Positions 1 through 7,010 of a stretch of 19,758 bases of DNA are shown one piece after another. The notes under the pieces were generated by a model that saw nothing but the letters and a program-made list of their open reading frames with translations, was not told the origin of the DNA and did not search any database. The stretch comes from Bacteroidota bacterium. GTDB taxonomy: Bacteria > Bacteroidota > Bacteroidia > Flavobacteriales > Weeksellaceae. Both the position numbers and the translations under genes were made by a program. Positions within the stretch are counted from its first letter, which is position 1. Each line of letters starts with the position of its first letter. Location of the stretch: positions 1-19,758 of the forward strand of contig JAEWOS010000008.1 in NCBI GenBank assembly GCA_023460855.1, given 5' to 3'.

Positions 1-39
1 TTACAGGATTGTGGACAGTAAAATTTAAAATTCACTTTT

Positions 40-660
40 ATGAAAACGTTCAAAAAAATTGCACTGGGTATGGGGTTGGTTTCTGCAACATTCATGATGG
101 CTCAACAGCAGGAAGCTGCAAAATTTGACAATCTTTCCATGAAAAACATGATCAAAATAGGTATCGGAGGTGGTGCTGCTGTACCAAAAGGTAATGCAGG
201 AGGTGCTCTTGGTCTCGATGTAGCATATCAGAATCTCGTAACGCCGGGAGTAGGACTTGGTGTTGCTACAGGTTACACCCATTATTTTGGAAGAAAGAAT
301 ACCGTAAACTATGGCGGTGCGAATCTTAATGTAGATAATAATGACTTCGGTGTTGTGCCTGTTGCAGGTTTAATCAGAATCTATCCGAAAGACACCGGTT
401 TCTATTTAGGAACTGATTTAGGTTACGGTTTCATCGTTGGAGATGATAAAGTAAACAACTCAACTGTGCCGGCTTCGCCTTCACGTCCGGACGGAGGTTT
501 CTACATCAAGCCTGAGATTGGTTATCACAACAACGACTGGAACTTTGCACTACAGTATCAGAAAGTATTCACGGGTGACACCGGAAACTTCGGAAACCAG
601 AAGTTCAATGCCGGTTACTTAGGTGCAGGTATCAGTTACAATATTCCACTGGGACAGTAA
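40..660 (+). CDS. Outer-membrane beta-barrel (porin-like) protein
   Basis: Encodes 206 residues. The N-terminus is a clear signal peptide: basic MKTFKK, a hydrophobic stretch to about residue 20, then MMA followed by QQQ, so cleavage is likely after Ala21. The mature part alternates Gly/aromatic-rich strands (GIGGGAAVPKG, GLGVATGYTHYFG, GFYLGTDLGYGF, GAGISYNIPL) with Asn/Asp-rich turns, as expected for a small beta-barrel of 8 or so strands in the outer membrane. The size matches the broad 'outer membrane beta-barrel/porin family' of Bacteroidetes. No enzymatic motif is visible and the ligand or role cannot be read from the sequence. The ATG at 40 is the only start that keeps the signal peptide. 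A hairpin terminator follows 29 bases after the stop, so the 3' end of the transcript is clear; the upstream context is cut by the window edge. Confidence 0.8.
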   Translation: MKTFKKIALGMGLVSATFMMAQQQEAAKFDNLSMKNMIKIGIGGGAAVPKGNAGGALGLDVAYQNLVTPGVGLGVATGYTHYFGRKNTVNYGGANLNVDNNDFGVVPVAGLIRIYPKDTGFYLGTDLGYGFIVGDDKVNNSTVPASPSRPDGGFYIKPEIGYHNNDWNFALQYQKVFTGDTGNFGNQKFNAGYLGAGISYNIPLGQ

Positions 661-688
661 TTCCCGAAAAAAGAAAAATTGAAAATTG

Positions 689-717
689 GCCTTTCCAAAA
701 AAACGGAAAGGCTTTTT
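689..717 (+). terminator. Rho-independent terminator after the beta-barrel gene
   Basis: A perfect 8-bp stem GCCTTTCC (689-696) / GGAAAGGC (705-712) with an A-rich 8-base loop is followed at once by a run of five T. It begins 29 bases after the stop codon at 660. The T tract runs into the likely -33 box of the next gene. Confidence 0.85.
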
Positions 718-744
718 GTTTTTATAATAATCTTTTTATCTTTG
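715..744 (+). promoter_or_regulatory. Bacteroidetes-type promoter for the glucokinase-like gene
   Basis: TTTG at 715-718 and TATCTTTG at 737-744 are separated by 18 bases, matching the known flavobacterial consensus TTG-N(17-23)-TAnnTTTG. The -7 box ends 17 bases before the ATG at 762, predicting a very short 5' leader. The -33 element lies inside the T tract of the preceding terminator. Confidence 0.65.
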
Positions 745-761
745 GTAAAATACCGAAACTT

Positions 762-1808
762 ATGAACACCACCTCCAAATTTGAGCTCTATCTGCCCGGT
801 TTTGCGAACCGTGCCAATCATGAGCAGCCGCTGATCTGTGCGGATATTCATGAGGAAGAAACCGTGATGGCCTATTTTGAGGTGCAGGATGAGAAATTGG
901 TTTCTAAATTTTCGCAGGAATATCCTACGAAGCAGTACGAGTGCTTCTGCGATATTGTAAATGAGTTCAAAACGGAACATAATTTATCGGTTCAAAAACT
1001 GGCTGTTGCGGTTCCGGGACCGGTAATTAACAGGCAGGCAACTTCAGCGAGATTAAGCTGGGTTCTTGCAGCGGACGATATCAGCACAAAAACAGATATC
1101 CCGAACGTATATTTAATCAATGACCTCGAAGCCACGGCATATGGACTGTCTGACCTTCCGGAAGATCTGCTGATTCCTTTCAGAAAATCAGATGTACCGG
1201 TAAAGGGCAATGTAGCGATTTTATCACCGGGTGAAGGTTTGGGAGAAGCGGGTCTATTTTATGACGGTGAGTTTCTGCGACCTTTTGCAACGGAAGGAGG
1301 ACATTCGGAGTTTTCGCCGAGAACAAATGTAGAAGTTGAATTTTATCAGTTTCTGAATAAAATCTACGGAATTGTGAGTTGGGAAAACGTGCTTTCGAAC
1401 AACGGACTGTTCAATATTTTCCGTTTTTTGCGGGACGAAAAAAGGCATCCGATTTCCGAAAAACTTGCACAGCGTCTTCGGAGCGGAGATAAATTTCCGG
1501 AAGTGCTCTATGCAGCGGCAGTGGAAGACAACGAAATGATTGCGACCATTACCATCAATACTTTTCTTGAATTTCTTGCGCGCGAAGCGAACAGTCTTGT
1601 ACTTAAATTAAAAGCAACAGGCGGACTAATCTTAAGCGGGGAACTCGCAATTCTTTTCGAACAATATATAGACAAAGCGCGGTTTTACCAGAAATTTCTC
1701 ATCAGTGATAAAATGGAAAAACTGCTCAACAATACCCCGATTTATATGTTGTGCTGCAGGGATGCAGTGATGCAGGGAGCCGCTGTTTATGCTGCATTTT
1801 CAAAATAA
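762..1808 (+). CDS. Glucokinase-family (ROK/Glk superfamily) protein with altered ATP-binding motifs
   Basis: Encodes 348 residues, close to the usual length of the Glk family (PF02685). The sugar-binding half matches the family: NDLEATAYGL at 120-129 carries the catalytic-base Asp121 (E. coli Asp100), TEGGHSEFSP at 177-186 carries Glu178 and His181 (E. coli Glu157/His160), and Glu208 in SWENVLSNNGL aligns with E. coli Glu187. The nucleotide-binding motifs are unusual. The phosphate-1 loop DIGGT reads DIHEE (28-32), the second loop GTGLG reads GEGLG (157-161), and the C-terminal AGGI reads SGEL (292-295). It may therefore be a glucokinase with a modified phosphate-donor site, a sugar-binding regulator or an inactive homologue. 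It stands alone with its own promoter. Fold assignment is secure; glucokinase activity is not. Confidence 0.82.
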   Translation: MNTTSKFELYLPGFANRANHEQPLICADIHEEETVMAYFEVQDEKLVSKFSQEYPTKQYECFCDIVNEFKTEHNLSVQKLAVAVPGPVINRQATSARLSWVLAADDISTKTDIPNVYLINDLEATAYGLSDLPEDLLIPFRKSDVPVKGNVAILSPGEGLGEAGLFYDGEFLRPFATEGGHSEFSPRTNVEVEFYQFLNKIYGIVSWENVLSNNGLFNIFRFLRDEKRHPISEKLAQRLRSGDKFPEVLYAAAVEDNEMIATITINTFLEFLAREANSLVLKLKATGGLILSGELAILFEQYIDKARFYQKFLISDKMEKLLNNTPIYMLCCRDAVMQGAAVYAAFSK

Positions 1809-1842
1809 TTACAGTCAGGATTTAACATAATCGCTTTCAGGT

Positions 1843-1864
1843 AATCAAAAGAGTGTATTTGATT
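1843..1864. repeat. Short inverted repeat in the 1809-1931 gap
   Basis: AATCAAA (1843-1849) and TTTGATT (1858-1864) form a 7-bp perfect inverted repeat with an 8-base loop, 35 bases after the glucokinase-like stop. There is no following T run, so it is a weak terminator candidate; it could also be an operator for the yceI-like gene. Confidence 0.35.
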
Positions 1865-1900
1865 CGGGGATTTGCACGTCCTTAAACTGAGAATTATTAA

Positions 1901-1908
1901 TATATTTG
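1901..1908 (+). promoter_or_regulatory. -7 promoter box TATATTTG for the YceI-family gene
   Basis: TATATTTG is an exact match to TAnnTTTG and lies 23 bases before the ATG at 1932, in an AT-rich stretch. No clear TTG -33 element is found at the usual spacing, so only the -7 half of the promoter is supported. Confidence 0.55.
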
Positions 1909-1931
1909 TTAAAAATAATTAAAATATTAGA

Positions 1932-2528
1932 ATGAAAAAACTTTGTTTGTTGATGTTAATGCTGTTCAGCATTACTCTTGCTTTCGGGCAAAAAAGAAAA
2001 AACAGTGGGGAGAAGCTGGTAAAAGTTGCCTCATCCGAAATTCTGTGGTGGGGATATAAGGTGGTGAAGACCGCGCCTACAACCCATACCGGTTCTGTAA
2101 AACTGAAATCCGGAAAATTCCTTTTTAAAGACAGAGTTCTGCAGGGAGGTGAATTTACAGTGGATATGAGAAGCCTCGTAAACACAGATCTGGAAGGAGA
2201 GGAACAGAAGGAACTTACTGATGATCTTAAAAGTGTGGATTTCTTCGAAGTGAAGAAGTTTCCGATCGCCAAGTTTCACATGACGAAACTGATTCCATCC
2301 AAAAGTGTTGATTACAACTATACGGTAATTGGTAACATTACCATCAAAGGAATCAGAAAAACCATTTCGTTCCCGGCGCAAATTCATATTAATGAATATA
2401 ATGTGAATTTCGAATCTGCGAAATTTTCACTGGATCGTCAGGATTTCAATGTCTTCTACCGATCGTCCATTAAAGACTATATCATTAAAGACCAGATTGA
2501 TCTGAAGATTAAGCTGTCCACCAATTAA
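1932..2528 (+). CDS. YceI-family periplasmic lipid-binding-like protein
   Basis: Encodes 198 residues. The first 20 form a signal peptide (MKKLCLLMLMLFSITLAFGQ), so the protein is exported. The mature part shows YceI features (PF04264): HTGSVKLKSGKF at about 55-66, an EFTVDMRSL strand, the segment DDLKSVDFFEVKKFPIAKF at about 98-116 matching the family's 'L-x-x-x-D-F-F-D-V-x-x-x-P-x-A-x-F' signature, and repeated amphipathic strands ending in IDLKIKLS. YceI proteins have a lipocalin-like barrel that can hold isoprenoid-type lipids; the ligand here is unknown. The gene is monocistronic, with a -7 box upstream and a hairpin terminator downstream. No partner (cytochrome b561) is adjacent, unlike in some proteobacteria. 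Confidence 0.88.
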   Translation: MKKLCLLMLMLFSITLAFGQKRKNSGEKLVKVASSEILWWGYKVVKTAPTTHTGSVKLKSGKFLFKDRVLQGGEFTVDMRSLVNTDLEGEEQKELTDDLKSVDFFEVKKFPIAKFHMTKLIPSKSVDYNYTVIGNITIKGIRKTISFPAQIHINEYNVNFESAKFSLDRQDFNVFYRSSIKDYIIKDQIDLKIKLSTN

Positions 2529-2550
2529 AATATAAAAACTGATAACAGTA

Positions 2551-2576
2551 AAGAGCAGATTTTTCTGCTCTTTTTT
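2551..2576 (+). terminator. Rho-independent terminator after the YceI-family gene
   Basis: The stem AAGAGCAG (2551-2558) / CTGCTCTT (2565-2572) is perfect, the loop is ATTTTT, and T's continue through 2576. It starts 22 bases after the stop at 2528. Its T tract overlaps the first base of the next gene's -7 box. Confidence 0.88.
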
Positions 2577-2583
2577 ATTTTTG
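2576..2583 (+). promoter_or_regulatory. -7 promoter box TATTTTTG immediately before the alpha/beta hydrolase gene
   Basis: TATTTTTG fits TAnnTTTG exactly and ends only 4 bases before the ATG at 2588. Transcription starting 5-7 bases after the box would begin at or near the start codon, giving a leaderless or nearly leaderless mRNA. No -33 TTG is seen; the upstream spacer is occupied by the terminator stem. Confidence 0.55.
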
Positions 2584-2587
2584 CACA

Positions 2588-3250
2588 ATGGAGGCACGCA
2601 GAATTTATCTGATCAGCGGTTTGGGAGCAGATTACAAAGTTCTCGAAAAATTAAAATTTCCCGACGAACTGGAAGTGATCTTTCTCGACTGGTTAATCCC
2701 TGAGAAAAAGGAAAGTTTCGGACATTACGTACAGAGAATGGCTGAACGAATTGACGATTCGGAACCTTTTTTTCTTCTTGGATATTCTTTTGGCGGCATT
2801 ATCGCGCAGGAAATCAACGGTCTGAAACCTGCGGAAAAAATTATCATTATGGGTTCGATAAAATCGGAGAAAGAAAAATCCTCTCTGATTAAAGCAGGTG
2901 AACTCACACGAATTCCGAAATATCTTCCATCAAAGCTGTTTGGCGACCGGTCCACTTTGGTTTATGGATTTCTTAGAAAAATGATCGATCCTAAGAATCC
3001 GTCCATTCTGCGTTATTTCAATGTGAAAGATCCGTATTATCTAAAATGGAGCATCGAAATGATTTCTTCCTGGAAATGCTCCTGCGAAAACACGGATGTC
3101 GTTCAGATTATGGGAGACAAAGACATTGTCTTCCCGATAAGCAAATGCCGGCCGGATTATATCATCAAAGGAGGCACGCATTTATTTCCCGCCACAAAAC
3201 ACCGTGAAGTATCTCAGCTCATCGCAAAAATTCTTAAATCTGATTCCTGA
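2588..3250 (+). CDS. Small alpha/beta-hydrolase fold protein
   Basis: Encodes 220 cytoplasmic residues with no signal peptide. The alpha/beta-hydrolase elements come in order: the first strand and oxyanion region (IYLISGLGADY, 6-16); the nucleophile elbow GYSFGG (65-70) with Ser67 in a G-x-S-x-G motif; GDKDIVFP (176-183) with Asp179 as the probable acid; and GGTHLF (195-200) with His198 as the probable catalytic base. The triad therefore looks complete and an esterase or related hydrolase activity is expected. The substrate is unknown. It is short for the fold, with a reduced lid region. The gene stands alone between a terminator and the icd promoter. Confidence 0.8.
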   Translation: MEARRIYLISGLGADYKVLEKLKFPDELEVIFLDWLIPEKKESFGHYVQRMAERIDDSEPFFLLGYSFGGIIAQEINGLKPAEKIIIMGSIKSEKEKSSLIKAGELTRIPKYLPSKLFGDRSTLVYGFLRKMIDPKNPSILRYFNVKDPYYLKWSIEMISSWKCSCENTDVVQIMGDKDIVFPISKCRPDYIIKGGTHLFPATKHREVSQLIAKILKSDS

Positions 3251-3365
3251 TTGAAACTTACTGCTGCATTTTTTGTACAGATAAACATTCATTTTTAGTC
3301 CTTTTCAATGGTTTTATACCATAAAGTACAGCGGGTGTTTCGCCGGAAAATTCTAATTAAATACT

Positions 3366-3373
3366 TAAATTTG
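3366..3373 (+). promoter_or_regulatory. -7 promoter box TAAATTTG for icd
   Basis: TAAATTTG is an exact TAnnTTTG match ending 22 bases before the icd ATG at 3396. A good TTG -33 element is not evident at the expected distance. Confidence 0.6.
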
Positions 3374-3395
3374 TGCAACGAAAAAATAACTTATA

Positions 3396-5612
3396 ATGTC
3401 TCAAGCGAAAATTTATTACACACTTACGGACGAAGCGCCAATGCTCGCCACACATTCTTTTTTACCCATCGTAAAAGCTTTTACAAAACCGGCAGATATT
3501 GAGATTTCTGTACCGGATATTTCGCTTGCAGGCAGAATTTTAGCGAATTTTCCTGATGCTTTAACTGAAGAGCAGAGAATTCCGGATTATCTGGCTGAAC
3601 TGGGAAAACTGGCCACTCAACCTGAAGCCAACATCATTAAACTTCCGAATATTTCGGCATCAGTTCCGCAGCTGGAAGAAGCAATTGCTGAGTTGCAGAA
3701 ACAGGGCTACAACCTTCCGAATTATCCGGCTGAACCGAAGAACGACGAAGAAACGGCCATCAATAAAAAATACGCAAAAGTATTGGGTTCTGCAGTGAAT
3801 CCGGTGTTGAGAGAAGGAAATTCTGACCGTCGCGCTCCGAAATCTGTAAAAGATTATGCAAAGGCAAATCCGCACAGAATGGGCGAATGGAAATCCGATT
3901 CCAAAACTTCTGTGGCACACATGAATGAAGGTGATTTCTACGGGACTGAAACTTCTACAACGGTTGATAACGCGGGAACTTTCAAAATTGTTTTCTACGG
4001 AAACGACGGTTCTGAAAAGGTTCTGAAAGACGCTTCTCCACTGAAATCCGGTGAAGTAATTGATTCTTCAGTGATGAATCTGAATGCATTGAGATCTTTC
4101 GTGCAAACAGCGATTGAAGAAGCTAAAGAAAAAGAAGTACTTCTTTCTGCGCATTTGAAAGCAACGATGATGAAGGTTTCAGACCCAATTATTTTCGGAG
4201 CGATTGTGGAAACGTATTTCAAAGATGTTTTTGCGAAATATAAAGACACTTTTGCTGAATTGGATATCAATCCGAACTTCGGTTTGGCGACTTTATTCGA
4301 AAAAATTGCCGGAACTCCGAAAGAAGTGGAAATCAAAGCCGATATCGATGCGGCGATTGCAAACGGACCAAGAATTGCGATGGTAAATTCTGATCAGGGA
4401 ATCACCAATTTCCACGTTTCTTCCGATGTTATCGTGGATGCTTCCATGGCGGCGTTGGTTCGTGGCGGTGGAAAAATGTGGAACAAAGAAGGTAAAGAAG
4501 AAGACACAGTCTGCATTATTCCGGACAGAACTTATGCCGGTTTCTACGATGCGATTGTTCAGGATATGAAGCAGAACGGTGCGATTGATCCGAAGACTTT
4601 CGGTTCAGTTCCGAATGTTGGTTTGATGGCTCAGAAAGCCGAAGAATACGGTTCTCACGACAAAACTTTCCAGATGTCTGCAGACGGAACCGTGAAAGTT
4701 CTGGATGAAAACGGAAATACTTTACTGGAGCAAAAAGTTCAGAAAGACGATATTTTCAGAATGTGTCAGACGAAAGATGCGCCGATTCAGGATTGGGTGA
4801 AACTGGCCGTAAACAGAGCAAGATTATCTAACACGACAGCAATTTTCTGGCTGGACAAATCAAGAGCACACGACAGAGAAATCATCAAAAAAGTTGAAAA
4901 ATATCTTCAGGATCACGATACAGCCGGACTTGACATCAGAATTATGGATGTGAAAGACGCGATGCTGGAAACTTTGAAAAGAGGCCGTGAAGGAAAAGAC
5001 ACGATTTCGGTTTCAGGAAACGTTCTGAGAGATTATTTAACCGATATGTTCCCGATTCTTGAACTTGGAACTTCGGCAAAAATGCTTTCCATTGTTCCGT
5101 TGATGAATGGCGGTGGTTTGTTTGAAACCGGAGCAGGAGGTTCCGCACCGAAACACATCGAACAGTTTATCAAAGAAGGTTATCTGCGTTGGGATTCTTT
5201 AGGTGAATTCCTTGCGCTGCAGGCTTCTCTGGAACATTTGGCACAAACTCAGGACAATAAAAAAGCGCAGGTTCTTTCAGATGCTTTGGATGAAGCAAAT
5301 GCGAAATTCCTGGCGACAGATAAATCTCCGGCGAGAAAACTGGGCGGAATCGACAACCGAGGTTCTCATTTCTATTTGGCGATGTACTGGGCGGAAGCTT
5401 TGGCAAACCAATCTGCTGATGCATATTTGGCTGCGAAATTCAAGCCGGTTGCAGAAGCAATGAATTCCAATGAAGCTAAAATTAATGAAGAGTTAATCGG
5501 AGCTCAAGGAAAAGCACAGGAAATTGGCGGTTATTATCACGCAGATTTCAGCAAAACTGACGCTGCAATGAGACCGAGTGCAACTTTGAATGAGATTGTC
5601 AATTCGATTTAA
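3396..5612 (+). CDS. icd: NADP-dependent isocitrate dehydrogenase, monomeric type
   Basis: Encodes 738 residues, the normal length of the monomeric IDH family (PF03971), which is unrelated in length to the dimeric ~420-residue enzyme. It converts isocitrate and NADP+ to 2-oxoglutarate, CO2 and NADPH in the TCA cycle. The sequence matches the family from end to end: GSAVNPVLREGNSDRRAP (131-148, with Ser132), KATMMKVSDP (Lys255), IVDASM (Asp348), and GNVLRDYLTD (541-550, with Arg545, Asp546 and Asp550). These correspond to the Azotobacter vinelandii substrate and metal residues with an offset of about two. His587 and Arg598 fit the NADP-phosphate-binding positions. The start at 3396 gives MSQAKIYYTLTDEAP, the expected N-terminus. 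It is monocistronic, with its own promoter and a strong terminator. Confidence 0.97.
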   Translation: MSQAKIYYTLTDEAPMLATHSFLPIVKAFTKPADIEISVPDISLAGRILANFPDALTEEQRIPDYLAELGKLATQPEANIIKLPNISASVPQLEEAIAELQKQGYNLPNYPAEPKNDEETAINKKYAKVLGSAVNPVLREGNSDRRAPKSVKDYAKANPHRMGEWKSDSKTSVAHMNEGDFYGTETSTTVDNAGTFKIVFYGNDGSEKVLKDASPLKSGEVIDSSVMNLNALRSFVQTAIEEAKEKEVLLSAHLKATMMKVSDPIIFGAIVETYFKDVFAKYKDTFAELDINPNFGLATLFEKIAGTPKEVEIKADIDAAIANGPRIAMVNSDQGITNFHVSSDVIVDASMAALVRGGGKMWNKEGKEEDTVCIIPDRTYAGFYDAIVQDMKQNGAIDPKTFGSVPNVGLMAQKAEEYGSHDKTFQMSADGTVKVLDENGNTLLEQKVQKDDIFRMCQTKDAPIQDWVKLAVNRARLSNTTAIFWLDKSRAHDREIIKKVEKYLQDHDTAGLDIRIMDVKDAMLETLKRGREGKDTISVSGNVLRDYLTDMFPILELGTSAKMLSIVPLMNGGGLFETGAGGSAPKHIEQFIKEGYLRWDSLGEFLALQASLEHLAQTQDNKKAQVLSDALDEANAKFLATDKSPARKLGGIDNRGSHFYLAMYWAEALANQSADAYLAAKFKPVAEAMNSNEAKINEELIGAQGKAQEIGGYYHADFSKTDAAMRPSATLNEIVNSI

Positions 5613-5634
5613 GATAAATAAACCCAAACTTCTT

Positions 5635-5666
5635 AAACCCTTCGCAAATTTTGCGGAGGGTTTTTT
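5635..5666 (+). terminator. Strong Rho-independent terminator after icd
   Basis: CCCTTCGCAAA (5638-5648) pairs with TTTGCGGAGGG (5650-5660), with one G-T wobble, and is followed by TTTTTT (5661-5666). It begins about 25 bases after the icd stop. Confidence 0.92.
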
Positions 5667-5800
5667 CATGGAAAAACTATTGCGAAAGAGTGATGATGAA
5701 GTCCGATCGCAATTGATATTTAACATTTATTAACAGTATTCATTGCGGTTCAAAGGCGCTGCATAAAATCAATAGTTAAAATTTATCAAATTATTGAATT

Positions 5801-5822
5801 GTATCATTAATTTCTATGATAC
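5801..5822. repeat. 7-bp inverted repeat upstream of the baeRF operon
   Basis: GTATCAT (5801-5807) and ATGATAC (5816-5822) are perfect inverted copies around an 8-base AT-rich centre. The centre is 61 bases before the ATG at 5873. Position and symmetry fit an operator or a hairpin in the 5' leader. No exact TAnnTTTG box is present in this intergenic stretch. Confidence 0.4.
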
Positions 5823-5872
5823 GGAATGGTTTTTTCATCTTTTTAGTTATAAAAATCAAAAAATATTACATT

Positions 5873-6958
5873 ATGAACTCACGAACAATTCTTGAGAAAC
5901 TGGCGACGGAAAAAAGTAATCCTTCCGTAACTATTTCTCTCAACACACACCGGACACATCCGGATAATCTGACCGATGAAATTGAACTGAAAAATTTGGT
6001 AACCGAAGCGGGAAGAAGACTCAATGCTGAGTATTCAGATTCAGACATAAAACCCTTAAAGGAGAAACTCGGCGATGTTTCTGCAAAAATTGACATCAAC
6101 CACCTGAAAGACAGTCTGCACATCTTTCTGTCAAACGACACCGAAGAAATTATTCATTCAATCTGGCCGACAGATGAAAACAGGGTATATATCGACGATC
6201 ATTTCGCGGTAAAACCTGTAATTATCGATTATAACAGAACTGCGGAATATCTGATTCTGAAACTTACACAGGATGAAACGAATTTGTACAGAGGCTTGAA
6301 TGACAGCATTTCCGAAGAAATTAAAAACCACGTTTTTCCGTTTGGCGAAAATCCGAATTTTGCGCCGACCGGACTTCAGAGAAGTGATGCCGAATTCATG
6401 GATGATATGGTGCGGGAGCATTTCCGCGATATCGACAAAGCAGTCGTCGATTACATTCAGTCAGAAAATCCGGCCCTTAAAGTGATCGTTGTGACCACGG
6501 AAGACAATTACAGCAGACTTCTACAGGTTGCGACCAAACCAGAAATTTATCTGGCACACAGCAATATCAGCCACAATGCGAATGCAGATCATCAAATCGC
6601 GGAACAGTCGTGGGAAATTATTAAAACACATCAGAGCCACGCCAGGAAAGAAATAATTGCTGAAGCAAAAAATGCAGTTTCACAGGGAAAAATTCTGACC
6701 GATCTGCAGGAAATTTTTCAGGCAAGTTTAGACGGAAGGGGAGATGTACTGCTCGTTCACCAGGATTTCAAGCAACCCGTAAAAATGACGGACGAAAGAA
6801 CTTTCACGCTGGGTAACGATCCAAAAGAACAGGGGTTCATTGACGATATTACCAGTGAAATTGCCTGGAAAGTCATCAGCAACGGAGGACAGGTAATGTT
6901 TACCGGCAACGATGAACTAAAAGAACTCGGCGAAATTGCCCTCAAAACAAGATATTAG
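5873..6958 (+). CDS. baeRF-type (bacterial archaeo-eukaryotic release factor-like) protein
   Basis: Encodes 361 residues from the ATG at 5873. An upstream in-frame ATG at 5816 would add only an unconserved hydrophobic/basic tail in the leader region, so it was not used. I recognise the baeRF family (eRF1-like proteins of bacteria, probably family 3) from overall layout: an N-terminal alpha/beta segment (MNSRTILEKLATEKSNPSVT), a central strand-rich domain (VIIDYNRTAEYLILKLTQDETNLYRG; LKVIVVTTEDNYSRLLQVA) and a C-terminal L7Ae-like part (GRGDVLLVHQDF, EIAWKVISNGGQVMFTGNDELKELGEIALKTRY). Family members are proposed, mostly from genomics, to act at ribosomes or in stress; direct biochemistry is scarce. 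It precedes a YflT-like gene by 52 bases and both probably form one operon. Confidence 0.72.
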   Translation: MNSRTILEKLATEKSNPSVTISLNTHRTHPDNLTDEIELKNLVTEAGRRLNAEYSDSDIKPLKEKLGDVSAKIDINHLKDSLHIFLSNDTEEIIHSIWPTDENRVYIDDHFAVKPVIIDYNRTAEYLILKLTQDETNLYRGLNDSISEEIKNHVFPFGENPNFAPTGLQRSDAEFMDDMVREHFRDIDKAVVDYIQSENPALKVIVVTTEDNYSRLLQVATKPEIYLAHSNISHNANADHQIAEQSWEIIKTHQSHARKEIIAEAKNAVSQGKILTDLQEIFQASLDGRGDVLLVHQDFKQPVKMTDERTFTLGNDPKEQGFIDDITSEIAWKVISNGGQVMFTGNDELKELGEIALKTRY

Positions 6959-7010
6959 AAAACTCCTGATATCAAATCAATCTAAAATTAACAAACAAAA
7001 AATAAATATT

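Noticed and set aside
1..28. Possible 3' end of a gene before the beta-barrel gene
   Set aside because: Two frames reach a stop (at 21 and 28) within a few codons, but the piece is too short to choose a frame or recognise a product.
3308..3502. 64-codon frame overlapping the start of icd
   Set aside because: It lies in another frame over the icd promoter and N-terminus, has no recognisable domain and would overlap a secure gene by more than 100 bases.
5668..5733. Small frame of 21 codons (MEKLLRKSDDEVRSQLIFNIY) right after the icd terminator
   Set aside because: It begins at the end of the terminator T tract with no promoter of its own, and its peptide matches nothing recognisable; chance is the simplest explanation.
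5816..5872. N-terminal extension of the baeRF-type protein from an upstream ATG
   Set aside because: The added 19 residues run through an inverted repeat and an AT-rich leader and do not resemble the family; the ATG at 5873 gives the expected N-terminus.
6936..7010. Longer start for the YflT-like protein
   Set aside because: It would overlap the stop of the upstream gene and add lysine/asparagine-rich leader sequence; the A-rich stretch just before 7011 looks like a ribosome-loading region.
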